Assembly: GCF_002532075.1 (NCBI RefSeq)
Contig: NZ_LYXE01000085.1
Coordinates: 1-64,000 of the forward strand
Length of the DNA: 64,000 bases
Direction: 5' to 3'
Source of the DNA: Candidatus Chloroploca asiatica
GTDB taxonomy: Bacteria > Chloroflexota > Chloroflexia > Chloroflexales > Chloroflexaceae
A model generated the notes under the pieces. It was not told the DNA's origin. It saw only the letters and a program-made list of their open reading frames with translations, and ran no database searches. This document shows positions 1 to 10,100 of the stretch, one piece after another. The position numbers and the translations under genes were made by a program. The first letter of the stretch is position 1, and the number at the start of each line of letters is the position of its first letter.

Positions 1-1
1 T

Positions 2-54
2 CCATCGTGTCCTCCTGAAGCGTTCGATCATTCCTTCAGAAGGATACACGATGG
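2..54. repeat. Imperfect inverted repeat at window edge
   Basis: Arm 2-20 (CCATCGTGTCCTCCTGAAG) pairs with arm 34-54, with a 2-nt bulge and one mismatch. It lies upstream of the pdxS promoter. It could be the end of a repeat element or part of the 3' region of a gene outside the window; the sequence alone does not decide. Confidence 0.5.
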
Positions 55-87
55 GCTACCACTTTGACGTAGCCCTACCTATTTTTT
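53..87 (+). terminator. Possible rho-independent terminator
   Basis: A perfect 7-bp stem GGGCTAC/GTAGCCC (53-59 and 69-75) with a 9-nt loop is followed, after six bases, by a run of six T (82-87). The likely role is ending transcription of a gene to the left of the window, before the pdxS promoter. The gap between stem and T-run lowers confidence. Confidence 0.4.
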
Positions 88-95
88 GCCTCCCA

Positions 96-124
96 TTGCC
101 CCACATGTTGGCTTATGGTAAAAT
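96..124 (+). promoter_or_regulatory. Sigma70-type promoter for pdxST
   Basis: A -35 TTGCCC (96-101), a 17-bp spacer and a -10 TAAAAT (119-124) preceded by TGG, which gives an extended -10. The predicted start near 131 leaves a leader of about 80 nt before pdxS. Confidence 0.5.
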
Positions 125-209
125 ATTCTATGCAACAAAGCATAGGCGTGACGAGTCAGGGCAAGAGTGTGCTGATAGTCCGCCCGAAATAAAGACAGAG
201 GTGAGCGGA

Positions 210-1091
210 ATGGAAAAGTCTACCTGGACGACCAAGGTAGGCCTGGCCCAGATGCTGAAGGGCGGCGTGATTATGGATGTGGTCACGCCTGAACAGGCGC
301 GCATTGCCGAAGAGGCTGGTGCAGTTGCGGTGATGGCGCTCGAGCGCGTCCCCGCTGATATTCGTGCCCAGGGTGGCGTTGCGCGGATGAGTGACCCCGA
401 GTTGATCGTGGCGATCAAAGAAGCGGTGACTATTCCGGTGATGGCGAAGGCACGGATTGGGCATTTTGTTGAAGCACAGGTGCTCGAAGCGCTCGGGATT
501 GATTATATTGATGAGAGCGAAGTGCTGACCCCCGCCGATGAAGAGCATCATATTAATAAACATAAGTTCAACATCCCCTTTGTCTGTGGCTGCCGCAATA
601 TTGGTGAGGGTTTGCGGCGTGTGGCCGAGGGTGCCGCGATGCTCCGTACCAAGGGTGAAGCCGGCACCGGCAATGTTGTCGAAGCCGTGCGCCACGCTCG
701 GGCGGTCTATGGCGAGATCCGTCGCTTGCAGAGTATGGGCGAAGATGAGCTCTTTGTCTATGCCAAAGAGATCCAGGCCCCCTATGAGCTCGTGCGCCAG
801 GTCGCTGAGTTGGGCAGGATGCCGGTGGTCAATTTTGCCGCCGGTGGCATTGCGACGCCTGCTGATGCAGCCTTGATGATGCAACTCGGGGTTGATGGCG
901 TCTTTGTTGGATCGGGTATCTTCAAGAGTGGCAATCCGATGCAGCGGGCACGCGCAATTGTTGAGGCAACCACCCATTACAATGATCCCGAGATTATTGC
1001 GCATGTGAGCAAGGGCCTCGGTGAGGCGATGGTTGGGATCGAGATCAGCAAGATCCCTGCCGAGCAGTTGATGGCGCAGCGCGGGTGGTAG
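210..1091 (+). CDS. pdxS: Pyridoxal 5'-phosphate synthase lyase subunit PdxS
   Basis: Synthase subunit of the DXP-independent vitamin B6 pathway: it builds PLP from ribose 5-phosphate, glyceraldehyde 3-phosphate and ammonia supplied by PdxT. The 293-residue product matches the usual family length and a (beta/alpha)8 barrel. Family signatures seen are [19 protein letters not shown] near the N-terminus (Asp23), the MAKARIGH stretch with the Schiff-base lysine at about residue 80, the second lysine in [11 protein letters not shown], and the phosphate-binding [10 protein letters not shown]...GVFVGSGIF region. The ATG at 210 is chosen because it follows an AGAGGTGAG-like ribosome site and gives the standard N-terminus; the open frame extends to 51 without family similarity. 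pdxT follows 28 bp later, so the two are almost certainly co-transcribed. Confidence 0.97.
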   Translation: MEKSTWTTKVGLAQMLKGGVIMDVVTPEQARIAEEAGAVAVMALERVPADIRAQGGVARMSDPELIVAIKEAVTIPVMAKARIGHFVEAQVLEALGIDYIDESEVLTPADEEHHINKHKFNIPFVCGCRNIGEGLRRVAEGAAMLRTKGEAGTGNVVEAVRHARAVYGEIRRLQSMGEDELFVYAKEIQAPYELVRQVAELGRMPVVNFAAGGIATPADAALMMQLGVDGVFVGSGIFKSGNPMQRARAIVEATTHYNDPEIIAHVSKGLGEAMVGIEISKIPAEQLMAQRGW

Positions 1092-1119
1092 TCGCTTTGC
1101 ACAGGGTAGTGGGTTGTGT

Positions 1120-1692
1120 ATGGCAGTAGGGGTGCTCGCCCTTCAGGGCGATTTTCGTGAACACGCTGCGGTGCTGCATCAGCTTGGTGCAGCACCGGTT
1201 GAGGTTCGCTTGCCTCGCCAACTTGCCGGGGTTAGTCATTTGATTATCCCCGGTGGCGAGAGTACAACCATCGGTCGGTTGCTCGACCGCTATGGGATGC
1301 TCGAGCCGATTCGGGCACGCGCTGGGCGCGATCTGGCGATCTGGGGGACGTGCGCCGGGGCGATTCTGCTCGCTCGCCAGGTGCTCGATGTTAAAAAGGG
1401 GGGCCAGCCTACCCTTGCCGTGATGGATATTACGGTTCGTCGTAATGCCTACGGTAGTCAGCTTGATAGTTTTGAGACACTTTTGCCTATTCCTTTGCTC
1501 GGTGAGCCGCCGCTTCGCGGGGTCTTTATCCGTGCGCCTCAGATCGAGACGGTTGGCAAAGGGGTGGAGGTGCTCGCTCGTTTGGAAGAAGGTGCGATTG
1601 TCGCGGCTCGCCAGGGTCGCTTGCTGGTGACGACGTTTCATCCCGAATTGGCCGCTGATGATCGTGTGCATCGCTATTTTCTGGAGTTGTAG
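1120..1692 (+). CDS. pdxT: Pyridoxal 5'-phosphate synthase glutaminase subunit PdxT
   Basis: Class I glutamine amidotransferase that hydrolyses glutamine and channels ammonia to PdxS. The 190-residue protein has the expected [15 protein letters not shown] start, the IIPGGEST oxyanion-region motif, the nucleophile Cys78 in WGTCAGA, and the His174/Glu176 pair in TFHPEL. The ATG at 1120 matches PdxT N-termini (GVLxLQG). A TTG at 1114 is in frame but would add only two residues. It follows pdxS on the same strand and the two subunits form the 12+12 PLP synthase complex. Confidence 0.96.
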   Translation: MAVGVLALQGDFREHAAVLHQLGAAPVEVRLPRQLAGVSHLIIPGGESTTIGRLLDRYGMLEPIRARAGRDLAIWGTCAGAILLARQVLDVKKGGQPTLAVMDITVRRNAYGSQLDSFETLLPIPLLGEPPLRGVFIRAPQIETVGKGVEVLARLEEGAIVAARQGRLLVTTFHPELAADDRVHRYFLEL

Positions 1693-1739
1693 CCAGTGCG
1701 TGTTGCTCACCACTCTACGTGCTCACACTGTAGTATTCT

Positions 1740-2723
1740 ATGATACGCTCAGTCGCGCCAGCCGATCTCTGGTCACTGAGGCGCAAGCCACGCCATCAGG
1801 TGTTGCTCTTTACTGAACACTTGCTTGCGCAGTCACATCGGCCTGCCTGGTTTGCCTTGCGGTGCATGCTTCAGGGGAATGGCCGTGATATGAGCACCGT
1901 TACCTACCAGGAGCGGGGTGGTAATGCGGTGTTGCAGGCGAGTGGGCGACGTGGCCGACCCGAGCAGGATATTGTCTATCTTGCGACGAATGGTCCCCGT
2001 ATGGCCCGCTTGCCTAGTGATTACGAGCTCTGGTATCGTTTGCTCGAACGTATCTGTGTGCACGCAGGCTACCATCAGATCCAGCGCCTCTATGCGGCTC
2101 CGCCAGCTCACTTTGGTGAGTTGCGCGAAATCTTTCGCCAGATTGGCTTTCAGGCCTATGCGCATGCGACCATTCTGCAACTCTCGGGGCCTGATTGGAA
2201 CCAGGGCACGAGCCTTGCCCCTATGCGCGTCCAGTCGCGCCGCGATCACTGGGCGATCCATAAGCTCTATGGCGCGACGACGCCCCCGGCGGTTCAACAG
2301 GCCGAGGTGCGCAATGCGCGGAATTGGGCGCTGGCGCAACGGTGGAGTAGCGTCCGTGTACGAGCCTGGGTGCTTGGGCCTGATGATGATTTGGCGGCGT
2401 ATCTGCGCATGGTCAGTGGCCCCGCAGCCCATGTCTTCAGTCTCTTGATTCGCCCTGATGCCCGCAATCTGGCGGTTGATGTCTTGCGTTTTGGGCTCGC
2501 TCAGTTGATTGATAATCGCCCGGTCTATCTGCTGCTGCGTGAGTATCAGGGCGAATTGCTTGTTCCCGTCGAAGGGCTTGGCTTTGAAGTATTTGATGAG
2601 CAGACCTTGCTTGTGAAACATACCGTGATCCCTGTGCGGCGCCCGTTGCTGGTGCCGTCGTTAGAGCCTGGTCTTGAGGCACAGATGCCTGTGCCCCGCA
2701 TTGCTGCACCCAGAGAGGACTGA
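1740..2723 (+). CDS. GNAT-like hypothetical protein
   Basis: A 327-residue soluble protein without signal peptide or membrane segments. The opening ([14 protein letters not shown]) and the later blocks around residues 140-250 ([21 protein letters not shown] and [25 protein letters not shown]) resemble the strand-helix pattern of GNAT acetyltransferases, possibly a tandem fold. I do not see a clear acetyl-CoA R/Q-x-x-G-x-G/A loop, so enzymatic activity is uncertain. The gene lies 47 bp after pdxT and only 8 bp before the Ycf45/R3H ATPase, so it may be co-expressed with the ATPase. No strong ribosome site precedes the ATG at 1740. Confidence 0.75.
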   Translation: MIRSVAPADLWSLRRKPRHQVLLFTEHLLAQSHRPAWFALRCMLQGNGRDMSTVTYQERGGNAVLQASGRRGRPEQDIVYLATNGPRMARLPSDYELWYRLLERICVHAGYHQIQRLYAAPPAHFGELREIFRQIGFQAYAHATILQLSGPDWNQGTSLAPMRVQSRRDHWAIHKLYGATTPPAVQQAEVRNARNWALAQRWSSVRVRAWVLGPDDDLAAYLRMVSGPAAHVFSLLIRPDARNLAVDVLRFGLAQLIDNRPVYLLLREYQGELLVPVEGLGFEVFDEQTLLVKHTVIPVRRPLLVPSLEPGLEAQMPVPRIAAPRED

Positions 2724-2731
2724 AGATACTT

Positions 2732-4459
2732 ATGTCACAGCACCACGAGGTGACGAACGATATTGACCTGTTGCTTGCGACGTTGCCCCCCCATATTACC
2801 GAGGCGTTGTTGCAAAGTGAAGAGGCTTCCGCTGATTTGCTCGAAATTGTGATGGATCTCGGGCGCTTGCCCGAGGCTCGGTATCGTCAGAAAGAACTGT
2901 TTCTGAATGACCGTGAGGTGACTCAGGAAGAGATTGATGCGGTTATTGCCCAGATTGGTACCTTTGGTGAAGATAATCGTGCCGGTATTCCGCGTACCCT
3001 CCATCGTATTTCGGCGATTCGTAATCGCCAAGAGCGCGTCATTGGTCTGACCTGCCGCGTTGGACGCGCGGTGTTTGGGACGGTGGCGATTATTCGTGAT
3101 CTGGTTGAAAGTGGGAAGAGCATTCTGTTGCTCGGTAAGCCCGGTACCGGTAAGACGACGTTGCTCCGCGAGACGGCTCGGGTGCTCGCCGATGAGTTCC
3201 GGAAGCGGGTCGTGATTGTTGATACCTCGAATGAGATCGCTGGCGATGGCGATATTCCCCATCCGGGCATCGGGCGCGCTCGACGGATGCAGGTGCCTAG
3301 CCCGGCGCGTCAGCATGGGGTGATGATCGAGGCGGTCGAAAATCATATGCCCGAGGTGATCGTCATTGATGAGATTGGTACCGAGCTTGAGGCGATGGCT
3401 GCCCGTACCATCGCTGAGCGCGGTGTCCAACTTGTTGGCACTGCCCACGGCAATACGCTCGATAATCTGATGGTCAACCCGACGCTCTCGGATCTCGTTG
3501 GTGGTATTCAGGCCGTGACCCTCGGCGACGATGAGGCCCGGCGACGCGGTACCCAGAAGACAGTGCTCGAGCGCAAGGCCCCCCCGACCTTCGATGTGCT
3601 TGTGGAGATCCAGAGCTGGGATCAGGTGACGGTGTATGATGATGTGGCTGCGGCTGTCGATGCGATTCTGCGCGGCGAAGATCCGCCCGCCGAGGCTCGC
3701 TCACGTGATGCCGATGGCGAAGTCAAGTCCGTTGCCGTGCGCCGTGAGGTGATCGATGCGCCAGCGCTTGGCCGACGAACCGGGGGCATGCGTGAGCGTG
3801 GCGGAGAGCGTGGCAGTGAGCGTATGGGGGGCCGTGGGGGGCGAGGAGGCTTCGGTGAATTGATGGGTACCGCTGGCCCGCGCCTGCGTGAGCGTACCGG
3901 GGCCTCGCCGAGTATGCCTGGTGCAGTCAACAATCCGGGAACCTCTGCGGCGAGCCAGATCCCAACCCAGCGCATCTTTCCTTTTGGGGTCAGCCGGAAT
4001 CGCCTCGAGAGCGCGATTGAACGCCTGCGGGTGCCGGCGGTGATTGTGCGTGATATGCACGATGCCACCCTGGTGATGACCCTCAAAAACTATTATCGCC
4101 AGAGTGCGCAACGCCTTCGGCAGGCTGAAGAACAGGGTGTGCCCGTCTATGTCTTGCGCAATAATACGATTACGCAGATGGAACGCCAGTTGGCGCTCGT
4201 CTTCAATCTCCGCGATGGCGACTACGATGACACCGTAGGTGCTGGACGACGCGGTGATGAAAACAGCATCGTTGAGGAAGCGTTACTTGAGGTTGAGCAC
4301 GCGATTACCCAGGTGATGAATGGCGAAGAGATGATGGTGGAACTCGCACCGCGGAGTAGCTATATTCGCAAACTGCAACACCAGATGGCTGATCGGTACA
4401 ATTTGCGCTCGGAGAGCCGCGGTGAGGAGGCGAATCGGCGGGTGAAGATCTTTCGCTGA
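2732..4459 (+). CDS. Ycf45/SpoIIIAA-like P-loop ATPase with C-terminal R3H domain
   Basis: A 575-residue cytoplasmic nucleic-acid-associated ATPase. The N-terminal region is followed by a RecA-like P-loop domain: Walker [10 protein letters not shown] at residues 135-143, a [18 protein letters not shown] segment typical of Ycf45/SpoIIIAA proteins, Walker B VIVIDEIG, and GTAHGNTL. A low-complexity Gly/Arg-rich linker (about 345-395, rich in ERGGERG and GGRGGRGG) leads to a C-terminal region ending in an R3H-like motif ([23 protein letters not shown]...RRVKIF), which binds single-stranded nucleic acid. The family occurs in cyanobacteria, chloroplasts and Chloroflexota; its exact role is not settled. 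The RGG-type linker suggests RNA binding (inference). Confidence 0.88.
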   Translation: MSQHHEVTNDIDLLLATLPPHITEALLQSEEASADLLEIVMDLGRLPEARYRQKELFLNDREVTQEEIDAVIAQIGTFGEDNRAGIPRTLHRISAIRNRQERVIGLTCRVGRAVFGTVAIIRDLVESGKSILLLGKPGTGKTTLLRETARVLADEFRKRVVIVDTSNEIAGDGDIPHPGIGRARRMQVPSPARQHGVMIEAVENHMPEVIVIDEIGTELEAMAARTIAERGVQLVGTAHGNTLDNLMVNPTLSDLVGGIQAVTLGDDEARRRGTQKTVLERKAPPTFDVLVEIQSWDQVTVYDDVAAAVDAILRGEDPPAEARSRDADGEVKSVAVRREVIDAPALGRRTGGMRERGGERGSERMGGRGGRGGFGELMGTAGPRLRERTGASPSMPGAVNNPGTSAASQIPTQRIFPFGVSRNRLESAIERLRVPAVIVRDMHDATLVMTLKNYYRQSAQRLRQAEEQGVPVYVLRNNTITQMERQLALVFNLRDGDYDDTVGAGRRGDENSIVEEALLEVEHAITQVMNGEEMMVELAPRSSYIRKLQHQMADRYNLRSESRGEEANRRVKIFR

Positions 4460-4465
4460 TCTTCC

Positions 4466-4484
4466 GCTCGCGCCTTCGCGTGAG
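4466..4484 (+). terminator. Weak hairpin after the Ycf45/R3H gene
   Basis: An imperfect stem of GCTC/GAGC and GCG/CGC around a CCTT loop lies 7 bp after the stop codon and is followed by a short T-rich stretch. The T-run is poor, so it may be only a weak or accidental terminator. Confidence 0.25.
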
Positions 4485-4542
4485 CTTCTTTGAACGGTCT
4501 TGGTCTGAGCCGGATTTTGTTTCTTATTGCTCAGGCGTAGGG

Positions 4543-4548
4543 TATAAT
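4543..4548 (+). promoter_or_regulatory. -10 element of a promoter before tmk
   Basis: A perfect TATAAT at 4543-4548 in an AT-rich stretch. No convincing -35 is present: TTTCTT at 4520-4525 has the right 17-bp spacing but matches poorly, and TTGTTT at 4517-4522 is spaced too far. Predicted start near 4555, about 33 nt before tmk. Confidence 0.45.
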
Positions 4549-4587
4549 AGGGGCGTGGGCAAGCTTTGAGTGAGATGGTGCAGCAAG

Positions 4588-5283
4588 ATGGGTGTCTTTA
4601 TCACCTTTGAGGGGCCTGAAGGAAGTGGCAAGAGTACCCAGGCACGGTTGCTTTACGAGCGCCTCCAGGCGCAGGGCTATCCCGTGATCCTGACTCGTGA
4701 ACCAGGTGGCACACGCATTGGTGAGATGATCCGTCGCATTTTGATTGATCTGCGCCATACCGAGATGGCCCCGACAACCGAGACGTTGCTCTTTTCGGCA
4801 GCACGGGCGCAACTGGTCAGTGAGCTTATTCGGCCCTATTTGAAGACCGGGGGCATTGTTCTGTGCGACCGTTATGCTGACTCGACGTTTGCCTATCAGG
4901 GGTACGGCCTTGGGCGTGATCTCGAAGAGTTGCATTTGATTACGGGGGTTGCGACTGGTGGTTTGCTGCCCGATCTGACGTTGTATCTTGACCTTGATGT
5001 TGAAGCGGGGTTGCAACGCAAACGCCTTGCCCGTGACCGTACGCTTGAAGTGGCGCATCCAGGCTCAACTTTTGCAACCCCTCCTGAGTGGAATCGTCTC
5101 GATGCACGCGATCTGGCGTATCATCAGCGTGTGGCCGCTGGCTTTGCCGAGTTGATGCGCCGTGAACCGGCTCGCTGGCGCTGCCTTGATGCCGAACAGT
5201 CGCTTGAGCAACTTGCTGAACAGATTGCGGCTGAAGTTGAGCCGCTTGTCCAGGGTGTTGCGCGTCTGGAGTCATACGGATGA
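4588..5283 (+). CDS. tmk: Thymidylate kinase
   Basis: Phosphorylates dTMP to dTDP with ATP, an essential step of dTTP synthesis. The 231-residue product has the P-loop FEGPEGSGKSTQ at residues 6-17, the TREPGGTRIGE motif, the DRYADSTFAYQGYG substrate motif, and a LID region RKRLARDRT. It is slightly longer than usual (200-215), with an insertion after the LID around EVAHPGSTFATPPEWNR. The ATG at 4588 gives the canonical MGVFITFEG start; a GTG at 4570 in the same frame would add six residues. The stop overlaps the darA start (ATGA), as expected for translational coupling; the tmk-darA pairing is also known from Bacillus (tmk-yaaQ). Confidence 0.95.
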   Translation: MGVFITFEGPEGSGKSTQARLLYERLQAQGYPVILTREPGGTRIGEMIRRILIDLRHTEMAPTTETLLFSAARAQLVSELIRPYLKTGGIVLCDRYADSTFAYQGYGLGRDLEELHLITGVATGGLLPDLTLYLDLDVEAGLQRKRLARDRTLEVAHPGSTFATPPEWNRLDARDLAYHQRVAAGFAELMRREPARWRCLDAEQSLEQLAEQIAAEVEPLVQGVARLESYG

Positions 5284-5612
5284 AGTTGATCCTTGCTATC
5301 ATTCAACATCAGGATGCTTCGAATCTTGTTGATGCGTTGAACGAAGAGGGCTATCGAGTGACCCGTCTCAGTAGCCAGGGTGGTTTTTTGCGCGAAGGCA
5401 ATGTGACGTTGATGCTCAGTGTTGAGGATGCCCATCTTGATCACGTGATCGGGGTCGTGCGTGAGCATTGTTCCACTCGCACCCGCTATGTCTCGCCCAT
5501 GCCTCCTATTGCCGAGTCGGGTGAGTTCTATCCCCCTGCGCCGCTTGAGGTTCAGGTTGGTGGGGCGACCATTTTTGTTCTCAACGCTGAAGTAGATAGG
5601 CTGCAAGCATAG
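5280..5612 (+). CDS. darA: Cyclic-di-AMP receptor DarA (PII-like)
   Basis: A small (110-residue) PII-like trimeric signalling protein that binds c-di-AMP. It shows the family N-terminus MKLILAIIQHQDA, the loop motif SSQGGFLREGNVTLMLSVED, and a C-terminal strand GGATIFVLNAEVDRL. The start overlaps the tmk stop by four bases, and its own stop TAG is immediately followed by the ATG of the next gene. The output partner of DarA is not established in general. The downstream membrane zinc-ribbon gene takes the place that yaaR/holB occupy in Bacillus. Confidence 0.9.
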   Translation: MKLILAIIQHQDASNLVDALNEEGYRVTRLSSQGGFLREGNVTLMLSVEDAHLDHVIGVVREHCSTRTRYVSPMPPIAESGEFYPPAPLEVQVGGATIFVLNAEVDRLQA

Positions 5613-6140
5613 ATGGAAGTTATTCAGGATTTTTTTGCGAATCTTGTGCCCTTGTTGCAGGTTGGTGGGGTCGTGCTCGGCGCGTACCTCGCACTCTTGT
5701 GGGCCGCGTCGGTGCTCTGGGCGTATCGTGATATTCGCCGCCGTAGCGATGATGTCTCCGTCCAGGTGCTCGCGGTGGCTCTTGTCTTGCTCTTGCCTTT
5801 TGGTGGCCTTCTGCTCCACCTTGTGCTCCGCCCTCCTCAGACGATCGCCGAGAAGTATGAACGGGAACTTGAGCAAGAGTATCTGCGCCGCGATATTGAA
5901 GAGAAGTATGTCTGCCCCGAGTGCCAACGCCCCGTTGAACCCGATTTTATTCTGTGTCCCCATTGTCAGGCGCATCTCCGCCGTCGCTGCCCCGGCTGCG
6001 ATCGGGTGGTTGACCTGACCTGGAGTGTCTGTCCCTATTGTACCTACGATGGTTCGACCGCTGCCTCGCGTGAGGCGGCCACCCTGGTTGGCCCTTCCTA
6101 TCCTGTGCTTGCTCAGTCCGATGAGGTGCCGCGTCGATGA
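5613..6140 (+). CDS. Two-TM protein with double zinc ribbon
   Basis: A 175-residue membrane protein. Two hydrophobic segments (about residues 12-38 and 47-70) are followed by a charged helix (TIAEKYERELEQEYLRRDIEEKY) and a double zinc ribbon made of four CxxC pairs: CPEC, CPHC, CPGC and CPYC, at about residues 94-145. The ribbon should face the cytoplasm. It starts directly after the darA stop codon and its own stop overlaps the S58 peptidase start, so the set from tmk onward is probably one transcription unit. Function is unknown; a role near c-di-AMP signalling is only a context inference. Confidence 0.8.
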   Translation: MEVIQDFFANLVPLLQVGGVVLGAYLALLWAASVLWAYRDIRRRSDDVSVQVLAVALVLLLPFGGLLLHLVLRPPQTIAEKYERELEQEYLRRDIEEKYVCPECQRPVEPDFILCPHCQAHLRRRCPGCDRVVDLTWSVCPYCTYDGSTAASREAATLVGPSYPVLAQSDEVPRR

Positions 6141-7117
6141 TTACGGCTGTCACTGGGTTGACGGTTGGCCATGCCCACGATCTTGAGGCGTTGACCGGGG
6201 TGACGGTTATCCTGACCCCCGCCGGGGCGGTCGCGGGGGTTGATGTGCGCGGCGGTGCCCCCGGTACCCGCGAAACGGATCTGCTGGTGCCCGAGGCGAT
6301 GGTTGATCAGGTGCATGCCATTGCTTTGTGCGGCGGGAGTGCCTTTGGTCTTGCGGCGGTGACCGGGGTGATGCAGTGGCTCGCTGAACATGGCTATGGT
6401 TTCGAGACGGGCGTTGCGCGTGTGCCGATTGTGCCGGCTGCGGTGCTCTTTGATCTGGCGCTCGGACGCGCTGATCGTTTCCCTGATGCTGCGATGGGCT
6501 ATGCTGCCTGTGTCGCTGCGAGCACGCTCGTTGCCGAAGGTTGTGTCGGGGCGGGGGCCGGGGCTTCGGTGGGCAAGGCGCTTGGCATGCCTGCGGCGAT
6601 GAAGAGTGGCCTCGGCACTGCGAGCGAAATCCTCCCCGATGGCACCGTCGTCGGCGCACTCGTAGCCGTCAATGCCTATGGCGATGTCTGGCGCGATCCA
6701 GTGGCAACCCGTACGCCTGGTGGCTCGGTTCAGCTCGCCGGTGTACGTGATCGTGCCAATGGTGGTCTGCTCAGCACCATGGATCTGCTGCGCGATCCGC
6801 GCTTTCAACCTGCGTTTGGCAGTAGTAATCGGGACGCGCTGGGCAATACGACGCTTGCCGTCGTTGCAACTGATGCTTGCCTCAGCAAAGCCGAAGCACG
6901 CAAACTGGCCCAGATGGCCCAGGATGGCCTGGCCCGCACGATTCGCCCAATCCATACGCCTTTTGATGGCGATACCGTCTTTGCGCTGGCGACGGCGCAA
7001 CGCCCCGCCCCACCAATGGTGATGCTGGGCAGCCTTGCCGCCGATGTGCTCGCCTGTGCCGTCGAACGCGCGGTCTTGATGGCGCGTTCGGCCGGCGGCT
7101 TGCCGAGTGCTATGTAA
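6137..7117 (+). CDS. P1/S58 family peptidase (DmpA-like)
   Basis: A 326-residue member of the DmpA/BapA aminopeptidase family (MEROPS S58), N-terminal nucleophile hydrolases that self-cleave into two chains. Family features are the N-terminal ITAVTGLTVGHAHDLEALTGVTVIL, the glycine-rich VRGGAPGTRETDLL and ALCGGSAFGLAAVTGVMQWL, and the GLGTASEILPDGTVVGALVAVNAYGDV block that normally lies around the cleavage site. I do not assign the exact nucleophile. The start overlaps the zinc-ribbon stop (ATGA). The 3' end overlaps the convergent helicase gene by 8 bp. The substrate is unknown. Confidence 0.9.
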   Translation: MITAVTGLTVGHAHDLEALTGVTVILTPAGAVAGVDVRGGAPGTRETDLLVPEAMVDQVHAIALCGGSAFGLAAVTGVMQWLAEHGYGFETGVARVPIVPAAVLFDLALGRADRFPDAAMGYAACVAASTLVAEGCVGAGAGASVGKALGMPAAMKSGLGTASEILPDGTVVGALVAVNAYGDVWRDPVATRTPGGSVQLAGVRDRANGGLLSTMDLLRDPRFQPAFGSSNRDALGNTTLAVVATDACLSKAEARKLAQMAQDGLARTIRPIHTPFDGDTVFALATAQRPAPPMVMLGSLAADVLACAVERAVLMARSAGGLPSAM

Positions 7118-10100
7118 ACAAGATCTCCACATCGTCGCGGGTGAGCGATTTGAAGACGCCGCCTTCCGAAGAGATCAGCTGCGAGACGAGGGCGCGTTTC
7201 TGCTCTTGGAGCTTGAGGATCTTCTCTTCGACCGTGTCGCGGGTGATCAGTTTGTAGACAAAGACCGGGCGCGTCTGCCCGATGCGATGGGTGCGATCGG
7301 TCGCTTGCATCTCGACGGCCGGATTCCACCAGGGATCAACGTGGATCACATAATCGGCAGCGGTTAGGTTGAGCCCGACGCCCCCGGCCTTGAGGCTGAT
7401 CAGGAAGAAGGGCAGATCATCGGATTGCTGAAAGCGGTCAACGACACTCTGGCGATCGCGGGTGGAGCCGTCAAGATAAGCGTACGGGATCTTGCGGTCA
7501 TCGAGGCCCTGGCGGATCAGGGTGAGCATCTGCACAAACTGCGAAAAGACGAGCGCTTTGTGTCCCTCTGCCTTGAGCGTTTCGAGCGTTTGCAGTAGCA
7601 CCTCAAACTTGGCCGACTGCCCGCGGAACTTCGCATCAACCAGGCGCGGATGGTTGCAAATCTGACGGAGCCGCAAGAGGCCCTCGAGGATCTTCATGCG
7701 GGCATCATTGAGCCCATCATTATCAATTAGGCCAAGCAACATCGCGCGATAGTGGTCGCGGGTCTTATTATAGAGCTTGCGTTGCGCCGTTTCCATCTCG
7801 ACGATGACGAGTTCCTCGGTGCGCGGGGGCAGATCGAGCGCGACTTGCTCTTTGGTACGGCGGAGGATGAAGGGATAGACCATCTTGCGGAGGAAGGTCG
7901 CCGTCTCGCCATCCTGTTTGCGTTCGATCGGATTGGCAAACTCCTCGCGAAAGTAGTCAAGATTGCCGAGCAACCCTGGGTTGAGAAAAGCAAACTGCGA
8001 CCAGAGTTCGAGGGTGCTATTCTCGACAGGCGTTCCCGTCAAGACAAGGCGATGTTCCGCCTTGAGCGTCCGTGCGGCGCGTGACGTCTCGGCGAGCGGA
8101 TTCTTGATCGCCTGTGATTCGTCCAGGATCAGATAGTGAAACATGTATGAACGGAGCAATTCCGCATCACGGAGCATCACACCGTAGGTGGTCAACACGA
8201 GATCATACTCGCCAAACCGCTCAGGCTCGCTGATGCGGCCCTGGTCGGCGTGGACATAGACGCGAAGACCGGGGGCAAACAGGCTAGCCTCGCGTTGCCA
8301 GTTGAAGAGCAGCGAACGTGGCATCACGATCAGCGTCGCCGCAGGGCGCGGCTCTTGCTCATAGAGTGACTGGAGGAACGCGAGCGTGATAATCGTCTTG
8401 CCCATCCCCATATCATCGGCGAGACAGCCGCCAAAGCCATAGTCGCGCAGGAAGTGGAGCCAATCATAGCCGGCTTTTTGATAGGGGCGCAGTTCGCCCA
8501 CAAAGCCACTGGGCAAGGCGCGTGGCTCGAGGCGCTCGAAACTCCGCAGGCGCTCGCGGCGTTCGGCAAACGCGGCATCAGTCTGGGCACGGTCGGCCTC
8601 ACTGAGCACCTGATCGAGCAACCCGAGGTGATGTGATGAGAGCCGCATCCCGTCGTCGCGCTCTTCGGCGAACGCAAAGAGGTGCCGATAACGCTCGATC
8701 CACTCCTCGGGAATCGCCCCGAGCGAACCGTCGGCGAGCTTGACATAACGATCACGACGTTTCATCGCCCGTTTGAACTCTTTGAGCGAGAGCTCCTGAT
8801 CGCCAAAAGTAATCACGGCCTCGACATCGAACCAATCGATGCCCGAGCTAACATTGAAGCTAATCGAAGGGCGATGGCGATTGACGCGGGCCGAGGTGAG
8901 AGCATCTTCACCAAAGACGGTAAAACCGGCGGCGGCGAGTTTGGGCACGTCACGCAGCAAAAAATCAACCGGGGCGACCGACTTGCGCAGCGCAAACTCG
9001 TGTGCACTCGTCCCGCGTTTGAGCCCAAAGCTAGCCCCGAGTTGTTGCTGGGCCATATGTTCAGCAATCGCATTGCGGCGAATGCGGGCGAAGGTTGTCG
9101 TCTGCTCAACGCGTGTCACCGTCTCGATCGGCGTCTGCTTCTCGAAGGGAACCTCGCACGTGCCATAGCCAAAGCGCAGCTCGGCGACCAATTCACCCTC
9201 ACGTTCCGCGAGATAGATCCGCGGCTCAGGTTCAGCCTCGATCTCTTCCCACTGCACCACATCGCCACGCACGGGCACCGTCCGACTGAGCGGGACAAGG
9301 TAATGGTCGAGGAACTCGGCCTCATCTTTGGCTGGAATGCGCAGGCGGGGATGCTCGGTCATTAAATCGGGGGTAGGGCCAAATTCATTGATCCGGAAGA
9401 TATACTCATCAGCGAGCATCCACTGCGGATCACGGGTCAAAATATGGGCATGGCCCGGACGCAAAACGATGCTCTTCTCATCAAGCGAGGCGCGAAACGT
9501 TGCCTCGATGGCGTCGCTCTGCCTGGATACCTCAAGCTCAACGGTAGCCGGATGCTCTTGAACATAGAGGCGTCCGAGGCTCAGCGGGGCCAAATCAGTA
9601 CCGGCATAGATCAGGCCCCCCCCGAGCATCGCTAAGAGGGTTCCGAGCGTTTTGGTGCCCGTGTACCAGTAGCCGTAACTATTGCTCGCCGTAATCGCGG
9701 TATTCGCGGCGGCAATGATCGGAACTGGCACCAGAGGGTAGCTATCGGGATTGATCTGACTACGGATCATCTTGACCTGCTCGGCCAGTTTGTCTTGCTC
9801 GATCGCCTGGGCAACACGATCAGGGTTGCCTTCGTGATCAGGGGGAAGGAAGCGCCCATTGAGGCTATATGGCAGCAGGGCCCAGCTCTGGCCGCGTTCT
9901 TGCAGACTAAAGAGGATCACATTGTTCAAGGCAGCGGTAGTTGTCCGACGGGGGGGCGCGTGAATAGCGCGGTCAAGCACGGCGCGCCAGACGGAAGGAG
10001 GATTAGCCTGCAGATAGTCGCGCAGGGTCAGCACGCCGGCTACGCGATGCTTGCAAAGCCCCCAGCCATACTGGGTACGTGCGCTTGTATTGACATAAAT

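Noticed and set aside
51-209. N-terminal extension of pdxS to position 51
   Set aside because: The extension covers the terminator-like hairpin and the promoter; family similarity starts at 210.
156-1004. 282-codon antisense frame over pdxS
   Set aside because: Shadow of a highly conserved gene; its translation is low-complexity, His/Arg-rich and lacks any domain.
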